Notes: generated from the sequence alone by a model not told the origin. A stretch of 61,392 nt of DNA from Tardiphaga sp. (GCA_030147505.1 JASBVG010000008.1:1-61392), one strand, 5' to 3'. Shown: positions 28,124 to 36,410, numbered from the stretch's first letter. Program-made: numbers and translations.

Positions 28124-29170
28124 ATGCTGGCGGATCGCATCGAGGCGAAATGGATCGACGCATTCTGCGAGATCTTTGAACGTTGCGCGGTCAAGCCAGG
28201 CGACACTGCTGCAATCCTCTCCGAGACGCAATCGCGTGCGCTGAATGTACACCTTGCCGAATTGGCATTGCTGCGCATGGGCGCAAAGCCGTTCCATGTC
28301 GTGATTCCGACATCGCGCAACAAACAGGTGGTGCCGATCCGTTCCACCGGCGCCTCCGAAGCGATCCAGCAACTTGGCCCGGTGGTCTCCGCGTTGCAGC
28401 AGGCCGGATTCGTGGTGGACTGCACCATCGAAGGCCTGATGCATGCGAAGGAGACGCCGGACATTCTGAAAGCCGGCTCGCGCATTCTCGTCATTTCTAA
28501 TGAACATCCCGAAGCGCTTGAACGCATGGTGCCGGACAGCGCGCTGGAGAAGCGCGTGCGTGCTGCAGCGAAGATGCTGCGCGGGACCAAGCATATGAAG
28601 GTGACGTCGAAGGCGGGCACCGATCTCGATGTGAATATGGAAGGCGCGGCGACGGTCGGCGTCTGGGGCTGGACGGACAAGCCGGGCACGCTGGCGCATT
28701 GGCCGGGTGGCATCGTCGTGAGTTTCCCCAAGAGCAAGACCATCAATGGCACCGTCGTGATGGATGCCGGTGATATCAATCTCACCTTCAAGCGCTATCT
28801 GACCTCGCCGGTGAGGATGCTGTTCAAGGACGACTATCTCACCGAGCTGACCGGCGAGGGCGCGGATTTCGAGATGATGAAGCGCTATCTCGCCGCCTGG
28901 GGCGATCGCGAGGCCTATGCGGTGTCCCATGTGGGCTGGGGCATGAATCCCGATGCGCGCTATGAGGCGTTGCAGATGTATGACCAGCGCGACACCAACG
29001 GCACGGAAATCCGTGCGGTGGCAGGCAATTTCCTGTTCTCGACCGGTGCCAATGAATTCGCCGGGCGCTATACGGCCGGGCATTTCGATCTGCCGATCTT
29101 CAACACGACCATCACGCTGGATGGCGTCGACGTGATCAAGGACGGCGTGGTGCAGGACGTGTTTGGGTAA
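28124..29170 (+). CDS. NicX-like 2,5-dihydroxypyridine 5,6-dioxygenase family protein
   Basis: 348 residues. NicX of Pseudomonas putida is a mononuclear Fe(II) dioxygenase that opens the ring of 2,5-dihydroxypyridine to N-formylmaleamate in nicotinate breakdown; its ligands are His265, His318 and Asp320 in a 350-residue chain. Here His269 (AVSHVGWG), His320 and Asp322 (GHFDLP) fall at nearly the same positions and spacing, so the metal site looks intact. The fold is related to M29 aminopeptidases, the usual mis-annotation. AGAGGCAAC precedes the ATG. nicC, nicD and nicF are absent, so the true ring substrate may differ. Confidence 0.8.
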   Translation: MLADRIEAKWIDAFCEIFERCAVKPGDTAAILSETQSRALNVHLAELALLRMGAKPFHVVIPTSRNKQVVPIRSTGASEAIQQLGPVVSALQQAGFVVDCTIEGLMHAKETPDILKAGSRILVISNEHPEALERMVPDSALEKRVRAAAKMLRGTKHMKVTSKAGTDLDVNMEGAATVGVWGWTDKPGTLAHWPGGIVVSFPKSKTINGTVVMDAGDINLTFKRYLTSPVRMLFKDDYLTELTGEGADFEMMKRYLAAWGDREAYAVSHVGWGMNPDARYEALQMYDQRDTNGTEIRAVAGNFLFSTGANEFAGRYTAGHFDLPIFNTTITLDGVDVIKDGVVQDVFG

Positions 29171-29178
29171 GGCTCTTC

Positions 29179-29313
29179 CTTCACCTCTCCCCACGGGGAG
29201 AGGTCGCACGCTCTTGCGCGCGGGTGAGGGGGCTTTGATCCGACGGTGTGTGGGGCTCCCCCTCACCCGATCCGCTTCGCGGCTCGACCTCTCCCCGGTG
29301 AGGAGAGGTGAAG
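29179..29313. repeat. Palindromic intergenic repeat, family D (long copy)
   Basis: 135 bp with paired ends cttcacctctcc / ggagaggtgaag, two subterminal hairpins (cctctccccacggggagagg; cctctccccggtgaggagag) and an inner pair around gggtgaggggg / ccccctcaccc. Lies between the convergent NicX-like and dinB genes. Confidence 0.85.
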
Positions 29314-29331
29314 AGGCTACGGTGCTTCCGG

Positions 29332-30627
29332 CTACCCCCGCGGCTTCTCCGGACCGTCATACGCAATGCCCTTGATCACGGCGGCATTGCCGAACTTCTT
29401 CTTCAGCGCATCCATCGCGCGCTCGGCATGAGCCGAGCGGCGGTCGAGCATGTTCTCGTCGCCGGCCTCGGAGCCGGGCCTGAGTGCGCTGACGCCGGTG
29501 CCGATCAGGCGAAACGCGGTGCCGTCGATCTCCTTGGCCAGCATCTCGCGGCTGATATCGAAAATGCGTTTTGCCAGTTGCGTCGGCGACTGGATCGATT
29601 GCGAGCGGGTGCGCTGGCGGAAATCCGCCGTCTTCAGTTTCAGCGTGATCGTCGTGCCGGAAAGTTCGCTGCTCTTCAGCCGGCCGGAGACCTTCTCCGA
29701 CAACCGCCACAGGATCTTCTCCAGCGTGGCGAGATCGCGGATGTCCTCGTTGAAGGTCGTCTCGTTGGAGATCGTCTTGGCGCCGCGATCGGCGACAACA
29801 AGACGGTCATCGATGCCGCGCGCCAGCCGCCACAGCCGACGGCCTTCGCCGCCGAACTGCTTCATCAGTTCTGTCTCGTCCGCGCGCTGCAGATCGCCGA
29901 CCTTCCGAAAGCCGCGTTGTGACAACCGGTCCTGCGTCGCCGGGCCGACGCCATAGATGAAGCCGACCGGTTTGTCGGCGAGAAGCGCGACAGCGTCCTC
30001 CTGATCGAGCGTCGCAAAACCGCGCGGCTTGTCGAGATCGCTGGCGATCTTGGCGAGAAACTTGTTCACCGAAAGGCCGACGGACACGGTGATGCCGATG
30101 TCGCGCTCTACATCGGCCGCGAATTTCGCCAGCACTTTTGCCGGGATCATCCCGTGCACGCGGGTCGTGCCGGCGAGGTCGAGAAAGGCTTCGTCGATGG
30201 AGAGCGGCTCCACCAGCGGCGTCAGCGCCTGCATCGCATGGCGCACCTCGCGGCCGACGCGGACATATTTCGCCATGTCCGGCCGGATCACTTTCGCCTC
30301 AGGGCAGAGGTCGAGCGCCTTGAACATCGGCATCGCCGAGCGCACGCCATAGGTGCGTGCGATGTAGCAGGCCGCCGACACCACACCGCGCTTGCCGCCG
30401 CCGATGATCACGGGATGATCATTGAGCTCGGGGTTATCCCGCTTCTCCACCGTCGCATAGAAGGCGTCACAATCGATATGGGCGAGGGTCAGCGAGGGAA
30501 GCGCGCGGTGGCGCGCGAGGCGCGGCGAACCACAGGCCGTACAGCGTTTCAGGCGCTGGTCGAGGTCGGCAAGGCAATCCCGGCAGAAGCAGCGCGGTCC
30601 GCTCACATCTGTCGGGGGTGTGGTCAC
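29332..30627 (-). CDS. dinB: DNA polymerase IV with N-terminal zinc-ribbon-like extension
   Basis: Y-family error-prone translesion polymerase. 431 residues: a Cys-rich N-terminal extension with C15xxC18 and C29xxC32 (plus Cys13), then palm/finger/thumb with DCDAFYATVE (52-61), the catalytic SIDEAFLDL, VSVGLSVNKFLAKIASDLDKP, the helix-hairpin GVGPATQDRL, and the little-finger domain to the end. E. coli Pol IV (351 residues) lacks the extension. The GTG start at 30627 overlaps the stop of the upstream DUF3572 gene (GTGA), giving translational coupling. No LexA box noted. Confidence 0.93.
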   Translation of the reverse strand: MTTPPTDVSGPRCFCRDCLADLDQRLKRCTACGSPRLARHRALPSLTLAHIDCDAFYATVEKRDNPELNDHPVIIGGGKRGVVSAACYIARTYGVRSAMPMFKALDLCPEAKVIRPDMAKYVRVGREVRHAMQALTPLVEPLSIDEAFLDLAGTTRVHGMIPAKVLAKFAADVERDIGITVSVGLSVNKFLAKIASDLDKPRGFATLDQEDAVALLADKPVGFIYGVGPATQDRLSQRGFRKVGDLQRADETELMKQFGGEGRRLWRLARGIDDRLVVADRGAKTISNETTFNEDIRDLATLEKILWRLSEKVSGRLKSSELSGTTITLKLKTADFRQRTRSQSIQSPTQLAKRIFDISREMLAKEIDGTAFRLIGTGVSALRPGSEAGDENMLDRRSAHAERAMDALKKKFGNAAVIKGIAYDGPEKPRG

Positions 30628-30917
30628 GAGAAATCGCCACCCGGGCCGCCGAGCGCCTGACGCGCGGCGGCGATGGTGGTCGGCGGCAGCTGCGAGGCGG
30701 CCGCGAAGGCCTGCACGGTCTCGTCATCGCGCAGCACGAAATCCAGCACGCTGACGAGGAATTGCGGGTCCTTCGCAGCCGAACGCAGGGTCTCCGGGCC
30801 GATCCCGCTTTCGGACAGGAACAGACCCAGCCGCTCGGGCTCGCCCGCCACGAAGGAGAGCGCCTGAATCGCAACGATTTCAGCTACTTCGCCGGGCTGC
30901 CGCCCCTGCTTTTTCAT
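30624..30917 (-). CDS. DUF3572 family protein
   Basis: 97 residues, all-helical in appearance, with the family-like core EIVAIQALSFVAGEPERLG and FLSESGIGPETLR. Function unknown; the family is alphaproteobacterial. ATG at 30917 is used; GTG at 30920 adds one residue and sits better (nine bases) behind AAAGG, so the start is open by one codon. Overlaps the dinB start by four bases, and transcribed divergently from divK. Confidence 0.85.
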   Translation of the reverse strand: MKKQGRQPGEVAEIVAIQALSFVAGEPERLGLFLSESGIGPETLRSAAKDPQFLVSVLDFVLRDDETVQAFAAASQLPPTTIAAARQALGGPGGDFS

Positions 30918-31101
30918 CACGCGTGTTTGCCTTTCCGTAACCTATCGTCTCTAGTTTGAATTATCATGCCCGAGTCACCCAAGTGATTCCAGCAATTGGG
31001 ATTTTTTGGTTCGAGCCGGGCGGTTCGGCGGCATTGATCCGCCGGCGCAGGGCCGCGGGTGTTGCGCAGAGAAACCGTTTATGTCGGGATTGGAGGACGG
31101 G
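30918..31101. promoter_or_regulatory. divK control region with paired GANTC sites
   Basis: 184 bp between divergent genes. Two CcrM-type methylation sites, GAGTC (30972) and GATTC (30985), lie 13 bp apart. A T-run and ggttcgagcc follow. No CtrA half-site pair (TTAA-N7-TTAA) was found by eye. Confidence 0.35.
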
Positions 31102-31467
31102 ATGGCCAAAACCGTCCTGATCGTGGAGGACAACGAGCTCAATATGAAGCTGTTCCGTGACCTGCTGGAAGCCCATGGCTACCAGACGGTGGGCACGAGC
31201 AACGGCTACGAAGCGCTCGATCTTGTCCGCTCGCTCCGCCCTGATCTGATCCTCATGGACATCCAGTTGCCGCAGGTCTCGGGCCTCGATGTCACCGGCT
31301 GGATCAAGAAGGATCCATCCATCGCCATGATCCCCGTCGTCGCCGTCACAGCCTTTGCCATGAAGGGCGACGAGGAACGCATCCGCGAAGGCGGCTGCGA
31401 AGCTTATTTGTCAAAGCCTATTTCTGTCGGGAAGTTCATCGAGACGGTCCGACGTTTTATCGGTTAG
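31102..31467 (+). CDS. divK: Single-domain response regulator DivK
   Basis: Cell-cycle and polarity regulator; phosphorylated by PleC/DivJ-type kinases, it steers the CckA-CtrA pathway. 121 residues, one receiver domain: acidic pocket ED (9-10), phospho-acceptor Asp53 (LILMDIQLP), Thr/Ala region VTAFAM and Lys in YLSKP. The start at 31102 is fixed by GGAGG five bases upstream and matches the Caulobacter protein; an in-frame ATG at 31081 lacks such support. pleD follows after 10 bp, the classical divK-pleD operon. Confidence 0.96.
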   Translation: MAKTVLIVEDNELNMKLFRDLLEAHGYQTVGTSNGYEALDLVRSLRPDLILMDIQLPQVSGLDVTGWIKKDPSIAMIPVVAVTAFAMKGDEERIREGGCEAYLSKPISVGKFIETVRRFIG

Positions 31468-31477
31468 GGAGTTTTCC

Positions 31478-32851
31478 ATGTCAGCGCGTATTCTCGTCGT
31501 CGATGACATCCCCGCCAATGTGAAGTTGCTCGAAGCCCGCCTGTCCGCCGAATATTTCGACGTGATCACGGCGTCGAACGGCGCCCAGGCGCTGGATATC
31601 TGCGCGCGCTCGGAATGCGACCTGATCCTGCTCGATGTCATGATGCCCGACATGGACGGATTCGAAGTCTGCCGCCGTCTCAAGGCCAATCCGAGGACGC
31701 ATTTTATTCCGGTGGTGATGGTCACCGCGCTGGATTCGCCGTCCGATCGCGTGCGCGGCCTGGAGGCTGGCGCCGATGATTTCCTCACCAAGCCCGTTGC
31801 GGACGCCGTGCTGGTCGCACGCGTGCGTTCGCTGACGCGCCTGAAGATGATGACCGATGAGCTGCGCATGCGCGCGCTCACTTCGCTTGAGATCGGCATC
31901 CAGGCGCCGGAACGCAGTGCCGTGGCCGACGAGGGCGTCGGTGGCCGTATTCTTCTGGTCGATGATCGTCCGTCGTCCTATGAGCGTCTCGCGCCACTGC
32001 TCGCGGCCGAGCATACGGTGGATGTCGAGCCCAATCCGACCGAGGCGCTGTTTCACGCCGCTGAAGGTAATTACGACCTGCTGATCGTCTCTCTGAGCCT
32101 TGAGAATTTCGATGGCTTGCGGCTGTGCAGCCAGGTGCGCTCGCTGGAGCGTACGCGACAGATTCCGATCCTCGCCATTGCAGACATCGACAACAATACC
32201 CGCCTGCTGCGCGGCCTCGAGATCGGGGTGAACGATTATCTCACGCGCCCCGTCGACAAGAACGAGCTGCTCGCCCGTGCGCGCACCCAGGTGCGCCGCC
32301 GCCGCTATACCGATCACCTGCGCGACAACGTCCAGCATTCCATCGAGGCCGCGATCACCGACGGTCTCACCGGCCTGCACAATCGCCGTTACATGGAAAG
32401 CCATCTGCAGACGCTGGCCGAACAGGCGGCGACACGCAGCAAGCCCCTGGCGCTGATGATCCTCGACATCGACTATTTCAAGTCGATCAACGACACCCAT
32501 GGCCACGACTGCGGCGATGACGTGCTGCGCGAATTCGCGGTGCGCATCCGCAAGTCGATCCGCGGCATCGATCTCGCCTGCCGCTATGGCGGCGAGGAAT
32601 TCGTCATCGTGATGCCGGAGACGGACATGCATGTCGCGGGCATGGTGGCCGAGCGCCTGCGCCGCTCCATTGCCGGCGAGCCGTTCTCCATCGACCGCGG
32701 CAACAAGCGCATCGAGGTGACGATCTCGATCGGTCTCGCGACGCTGGAGAAGAAGGGCGAACCGATCGCGGATGTGCTCAAGCGCGCGGACGTGGCGCTG
32801 TATCGCGCCAAGCATGACGGGCGCAATCGCGTGGTGGCTGCGGCGGCGTAG
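31478..32851 (+). CDS. pleD: Response regulator diguanylate cyclase PleD
   Basis: Makes cyclic-di-GMP on phosphorylation and controls the motile-to-sessile transition. 457 residues: receiver 1 (1-120, phospho-acceptor Asp53 in LLLDVMMPD... region), a second degenerate receiver (about 150-270, LLVDDRPSSYERL) acting as dimer adaptor, and a GGDEF domain (about 290-457) with active-site GGEEF at 371-375, as in Caulobacter PleD. RSIRG upstream of the active site may provide the inhibitory RxxD-type I-site region, RGID (about 362-365), i.e. product inhibition is plausible. GGGAG before the ATG. Confidence 0.96.
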   Translation: MSARILVVDDIPANVKLLEARLSAEYFDVITASNGAQALDICARSECDLILLDVMMPDMDGFEVCRRLKANPRTHFIPVVMVTALDSPSDRVRGLEAGADDFLTKPVADAVLVARVRSLTRLKMMTDELRMRALTSLEIGIQAPERSAVADEGVGGRILLVDDRPSSYERLAPLLAAEHTVDVEPNPTEALFHAAEGNYDLLIVSLSLENFDGLRLCSQVRSLERTRQIPILAIADIDNNTRLLRGLEIGVNDYLTRPVDKNELLARARTQVRRRRYTDHLRDNVQHSIEAAITDGLTGLHNRRYMESHLQTLAEQAATRSKPLALMILDIDYFKSINDTHGHDCGDDVLREFAVRIRKSIRGIDLACRYGGEEFVIVMPETDMHVAGMVAERLRRSIAGEPFSIDRGNKRIEVTISIGLATLEKKGEPIADVLKRADVALYRAKHDGRNRVVAAAA

Positions 32852-32858
32852 CTCTTTT

Positions 32859-33012
32859 CCCTCCCCGGAGCGAAGCGAATGGGGAGGGTGGCGCGACGGC
32901 GAGCGTTCAGCGAGCCTCGTGACGGGGGGGTGCTTCCCCAAACTCCGTCGTGGGAGAGACCCCACCCCCGCCTATCGGCGGACCCTCCCCATTCGCTTCG
33001 CTCCGGGGAGGG
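32859..33012. repeat. Long palindromic intergenic repeat, family A (copy 2)
   Basis: 154 bp, ends ccctccccggag / ctccggggaggg, same core (agcgttcagcgagc, cctatcggcggaccctcccc) as 2733-2892. Starts 7 bp after the pleD stop. The matched ends here are longer than in copy 1, which has one decayed arm. Confidence 0.87.
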
Positions 33013-33037
33013 AGGCCACTGGCACTTCAACCCCAAC

Positions 33038-33062
33038 GAAAAACGGAGCCTTTCGGCTCCGT
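33038..33062 (-). terminator. Terminator of rpmG
   Basis: Read leftward: ACGGAGCCgaaaGGCTCCGT followed by TTTTT, 29 bp past the rpmG stop. A GAAA tetraloop and T-run make a textbook Rho-independent terminator. Confidence 0.9.
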
Positions 33063-33090
33063 TCAATCCGTCAGCAGCTGAAATCAGCGC

Positions 33091-33258
33091 TTACTTGATC
33101 TTCGCTTCCTTGAACTCGACGTGCTTGCGCGCGACCGGGTCGTACTTCTTCTTGACCATCTTGTCGGTCATGGTGCGCGAATTCTTCTTGGCGACGTAGT
33201 AGAAGCCGGTATCCGCAGTGGAAACGAGCTTGACCTTGATGGTGACCGCCTTGGCCAT
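33091..33258 (-). CDS. rpmG: 50S ribosomal protein L33
   Basis: 55-residue structural protein of the large ribosomal subunit. [19 protein letters not shown] start, YYVAKKNSR and [19 protein letters not shown] end are standard for the L33 family of proteobacteria; no CxxC pairs, so the zinc-free form. The ATG at 33258 follows AGAGG; the frame's 24 earlier codons are not part of L33. Has its own terminator. rpmB or other ribosomal genes are not adjacent. Confidence 0.97.
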   Translation of the reverse strand: MAKAVTIKVKLVSTADTGFYYVAKKNSRTMTDKMVKKKYDPVARKHVEFKEAKIK

Positions 33259-33384
33259 GGTGAAACCTCTGAATGTCGGGAATCGGGTGACAGCCAGAGC
33301 ACTGGCCGTGTTGGCGCGCAAACTAGCCACGAACGCCCCAAAGTCAAGGTTTTCCGCAGCGGTAAATCCGGTGATTTCCCGTCA

Positions 33385-34713
33385 TTAGCCCCGAAAGAAG
33401 CGGTTTTCGGGCCGCGGAAGCCCCAAATTCTCGCGCAGCGTGCGGCCTTCATACGCGGTTCGGAAGATTCCACGCCGTTGCAGTTCGGGGACGACACGGT
33501 CCACGAATTCGTTCAGGCCCTCCGGCAGATAGGGGAACATGATGTTGAACCCGTCCGAGGCCTCGGTTTCCAGCCATTCCTGCATCTCGTCGGCGATGGT
33601 CCGGGGCGTCCCCACGAAGGCGGAGCCTGCATAGCCGCCGAGCCGCTGGGCGAGCTGGCGCACCGTAAGATTTTCGCGCCGGGCGAGGGCGATGACGCGC
33701 TCGCGGCCGCTCTTGGAGGCGTTGGTGTCGGGGATGTCGTCGGGCAGCGGGGCGTCCGGATCGAAGCCGGAGGCGTCCGTCCCGAGATTGATGGAGAGCG
33801 AGGCGATGGCATTGGCGTAATGCACCTTGCTGTCGAGCAGCGCGCGTTTCTCCTTCGCTTCCTCGACGCTGTCGCCAATGACCACAAAGGCGCCCGGCAG
33901 GATCTTGAGGTGATCGGGATCACGGCCGAGCTTCGCCATGCGTCCTTTAATATCGGCATAGAGTTTTTGCGCATCGCCGATCGGGCCGCCGCCGGTGAAC
34001 ACGGCTTCCGCGGTTTCCGCTGCGAGCTGCTTGCCGTCTTCGGAGGCGCCTGCCTGCACGATCACCGGCCAGCCCTGCACGGGGCGTGCGATGTTCAGGG
34101 GACCGCGAACCTTGAGATAGGCGCCGTTGTGATCGAGCACATGCATCTTCTCCGGATTCATGTAGATGCCGCTCTCGGCGTCGCGCGGAAAGGCGTCGTC
34201 GGCGAAGGAATCCCACAGCCCGGTCACCGCGTCGTAGAACTCACGCGCACGCTTGTAGCGCTCCGCATGCTCCATGTGATCGTCAAGGCCGAAATTGAGC
34301 GCAGCATCCGGGTTGGACGTGGTGACGATATTCCAGCCGGCACGACCGCCGGAGATATGGTCGAGTGACGCAAAGCGGCGAGCCACATGATAGGGGGCAT
34401 CGAAGGTCGTCGAGCCGGTGGCGACGAGGCCGATATTCTCGGTCACGGCTGCAAGCGCAGACAGCAGCGTGAAGGGCTCGAATGACGTCACGGTGTGGCT
34501 GCGCTTCAGTGCCTCCACCGGCATGTTCAGCACCGCGAGATGATCGGCCATGAAGAAGGCGTCGAACTTGCCCGCCTCGAGCTTGCGGATCATCTGCTTC
34601 ATCAGCGGAAAATTGAAATTGGCATCCGGCACCGCGCCGGGATAGCGCCAGGCGCCGGTGTGGATTGAGACCGGCCGCATGAAGGCCCCGAGCTTCAACT
34701 GACGCTTCGCCAT
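33385..34713 (-). CDS. FMN-dependent monooxygenase, NtaA/SnaA/DszA (luciferase-like) family
   Basis: 442 residues, luciferase-like TIM barrel of the two-component monooxygenase group that oxidises nitrilotriacetate, dimethylsulfide, dibenzothiophene sulfone and similar compounds using FMNH2 from a separate reductase. Hallmarks: GAFMRPVSIHTGAWRYPGA, DAFFMADHLAV, ENIGLVATGSTTF, RFASLDHISGGRAGWNIVTT (cut at 20) and VQAGASEDGKQ. GGGGAC precedes the ATG. No reductase is next to it; the flavin reductase-MarR fusion at 27-28 kb is the only one in the window. Substrate unknown. Confidence 0.92.
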   Translation of the reverse strand: MAKRQLKLGAFMRPVSIHTGAWRYPGAVPDANFNFPLMKQMIRKLEAGKFDAFFMADHLAVLNMPVEALKRSHTVTSFEPFTLLSALAAVTENIGLVATGSTTFDAPYHVARRFASLDHISGGRAGWNIVTTSNPDAALNFGLDDHMEHAERYKRAREFYDAVTGLWDSFADDAFPRDAESGIYMNPEKMHVLDHNGAYLKVRGPLNIARPVQGWPVIVQAGASEDGKQLAAETAEAVFTGGGPIGDAQKLYADIKGRMAKLGRDPDHLKILPGAFVVIGDSVEEAKEKRALLDSKVHYANAIASLSINLGTDASGFDPDAPLPDDIPDTNASKSGRERVIALARRENLTVRQLAQRLGGYAGSAFVGTPRTIADEMQEWLETEASDGFNIMFPYLPEGLNEFVDRVVPELQRRGIFRTAYEGRTLRENLGLPRPENRFFRG

Positions 34714-34858
34714 CTGGATTGTCCCCGTGATGCTGGTGGGGAACAGATAGGTACGTAGAGGCGGGCCGGCACTAGCAGGTCACGGGAAGATTATTGCGAA
34801 TTGTAGGGGGCCTGTAGAACTCCCTCATTGCGAGCACAGCAACGGCGAGGGGAAGCGG

Positions 34859-35080
34859 TCAAAATCGCGGCGACCAGCTGCGTGCTTCGCTCGCCATCAG
34901 CTCTTCATTTTCCGCAAGCATCAGCCACGACTGGGCGAGATCGAGAAGCTCGCGAATCTCGCGAGGGTCGCTCGATACGCTCGCTTTCTTTCCCAGTGAC
35001 GATGCCATTTGCCGGTAGCCGAGCGACACAGCTGTGAAGGTCGAGGTCTCACTCTCCTCGAACCTTTGCATCTGTCCCAT
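34859..35080 (-). CDS. Small hypothetical protein
   Basis: 73 residues, no recognised domain. The middle (RELLDLAQSWLMLAENEEL, about 43-61) is an amphipathic helix of a kind I recall in many short proteins of the Bradyrhizobium group. The ATG at 35080 has GGGGAG nine bases upstream, which supports translation. Stands alone between an FMN monooxygenase gene and the Nudix gene, separated by gaps of 145 and 103 bp. Confidence 0.55.
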   Translation of the reverse strand: MGQMQRFEESETSTFTAVSLGYRQMASSLGKKASVSSDPREIRELLDLAQSWLMLAENEELMASEARSWSPRF

Positions 35081-35183
35081 AAACGATAGCTCCCCGGTTG
35101 TGGCGCCGTCGTTGTTAATCGCCCGGGTAGATCGATGCGTTAAAAAAATCGTGAAAACGTCGCCAATGCGGCGCTTTTCCGCA

Positions 35184-35915
35184 TCAGGCCGCTATCAGAT
35201 CCATCTGCATCTTACCATTATACCAATGGAAGAACGGCAGCGGTGCGTTGTGATGTAAGGGCCCGAGTGCCAGGCGTTTCTGCAACTGATTGAGCACGTT
35301 TTTGGTCATCGCATGCGCGTCGGCCAGATGCGGCGAGCCGAGTTCGACCCACACCAGCTCCACCAATTCGGCATCTGCATGAACCACACCTTCGATGCGA
35401 TGGGCGATCGACGAGGCATCGGCGGTGAAGAAGCGTGTATCGAAACGCTTGATGCGGCCGGGCGGGGTGATGGCGCGGGCGATCAGGAACAGGCCCGACG
35501 GATCCGGCAGCAGGCCGGCATCGCTGAAGGCCTGCCACGGTCCGTTGAGTTTCTTCTTCGCGCCTTCGACCTTGCGGCCAAGGCAAAGGCCGGTCTCTTC
35601 GCACGCTTCGCGGATGGCGGCGATGGCGAGCGAACGGGCGCGCGAGGTCGGTGTCTTGGGGCTGCCCTTCATCAGATTGGTTTCGAGCGCGGCCGGCATC
35701 GGCGCGGCCACCGGTACGCGATTATCGGCTTTATCGACACTGCCACCCGGGAAAACGAACTTGCCCGGCATGAACACCACCTTGTCGTGGCGCTTGCCCA
35801 CCAGCACTTTCGGCACCGGGCCGGAGCGATCGACCAGCATCAGCGTCGCCGCATCGCGCGGGCGCTTATAGGGATGATGATCGGCTTCCTTGCCGATTTC
35901 GACCGTCTCGCTCAT
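35184..35915 (-). CDS. Nudix hydrolase with a split (inserted) Nudix box
   Basis: 243 residues. The box begins FPGGSVD (about residue 57) and ends REACEETGL (about 100-108), so an insertion of roughly 35 residues (Pro/Ala-rich, then TPTSRAR) separates the Gly and Glu parts of Gx5Ex7REUxEExGU. A similar insert is known in NUDT19-type CoA diphosphatases, so CoA or acyl-CoA may be the substrate (inference). ATG at 35915 follows AGGAGACGGA; 36 earlier codons in frame are not supported. DUF983 gene lies 49 bp upstream in the same direction, suggesting co-transcription. Confidence 0.88.
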   Translation of the reverse strand: MSETVEIGKEADHHPYKRPRDAATLMLVDRSGPVPKVLVGKRHDKVVFMPGKFVFPGGSVDKADNRVPVAAPMPAALETNLMKGSPKTPTSRARSLAIAAIREACEETGLCLGRKVEGAKKKLNGPWQAFSDAGLLPDPSGLFLIARAITPPGRIKRFDTRFFTADASSIAHRIEGVVHADAELVELVWVELGSPHLADAHAMTKNVLNQLQKRLALGPLHHNAPLPFFHWYNGKMQMDLIAA

Positions 35916-35964
35916 TCCGTCTCCTAAAATTTTCTTCTTCGATATTAAAGAGACGGAGAATGTA

Positions 35965-36399
35965 TCAGTGCTCGTGGCCGTCGCCAAACCCGTGCATGCG
36001 CAGAGCCCATTGCAATCCGACAACGGCTCCCTTCACCGGCTGCAGCAGCCAGAGCGAGGCGATCAGCGAGATGGGCAGATAGATCGCGAGCTGCAGCGCC
36101 ACCGAGGGCGAATAGTTGGTCTCGATCCACAGAGCGATCGGCACCACGATATGGCCGACGATGACGATGACGAGATAAGCGGGCAGGTCGTCGGCGCGGT
36201 GGCCGGCAAATTCCTGGCCGCAGCGATCGCAGTGATCCGCGGTCTTCAGGAACGCGCGAAACATCCTGCCCTCACCGCAATTCGGGCAGCGACAGAAGAA
36301 ACCGCGCTTCATCGCGGTCCACAGGTCGCGCTTGGCGGCGGGATCGAGTGCGTTGGTCCAGGTCTTGGTCAACGTCTTCGGCGTGGTCAGCGTCATCAT
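35965..36399 (-). CDS. DUF983 zinc-ribbon membrane protein
   Basis: 144 residues: an N-terminal treble of cysteines, CRCPNC (36-41) and C57xxC60 (HCDRCGQEF), likely binding zinc, followed by two transmembrane helices (about 73-94 and 103-123). Function unknown; the family is common in alphaproteobacteria. Starts at ATG 36399 (ATG 36396 is an alternative) with AGAGG upstream. It lies 11 bp after rnr, so the rnr-DUF983-Nudix genes form one probable leftward operon fed from topA. Confidence 0.9.
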   Translation of the reverse strand: MMTLTTPKTLTKTWTNALDPAAKRDLWTAMKRGFFCRCPNCGEGRMFRAFLKTADHCDRCGQEFAGHRADDLPAYLVIVIVGHIVVPIALWIETNYSPSVALQLAIYLPISLIASLWLLQPVKGAVVGLQWALRMHGFGDGHEH

Positions 36400-36410
36400 G
36401 ACTTGCCTCT

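Noticed and set aside
28124..29170. Calling this gene a leucyl aminopeptidase (M29)
   Set aside because: Length and the His269/His320/Asp322 pattern match NicX dioxygenase; M29 metal ligands are arranged differently.
30964..31176. 70-codon minus-strand frame over the divK start
   Set aside because: Overlaps the well-supported divK start and ribosome site and has no recognisable features.
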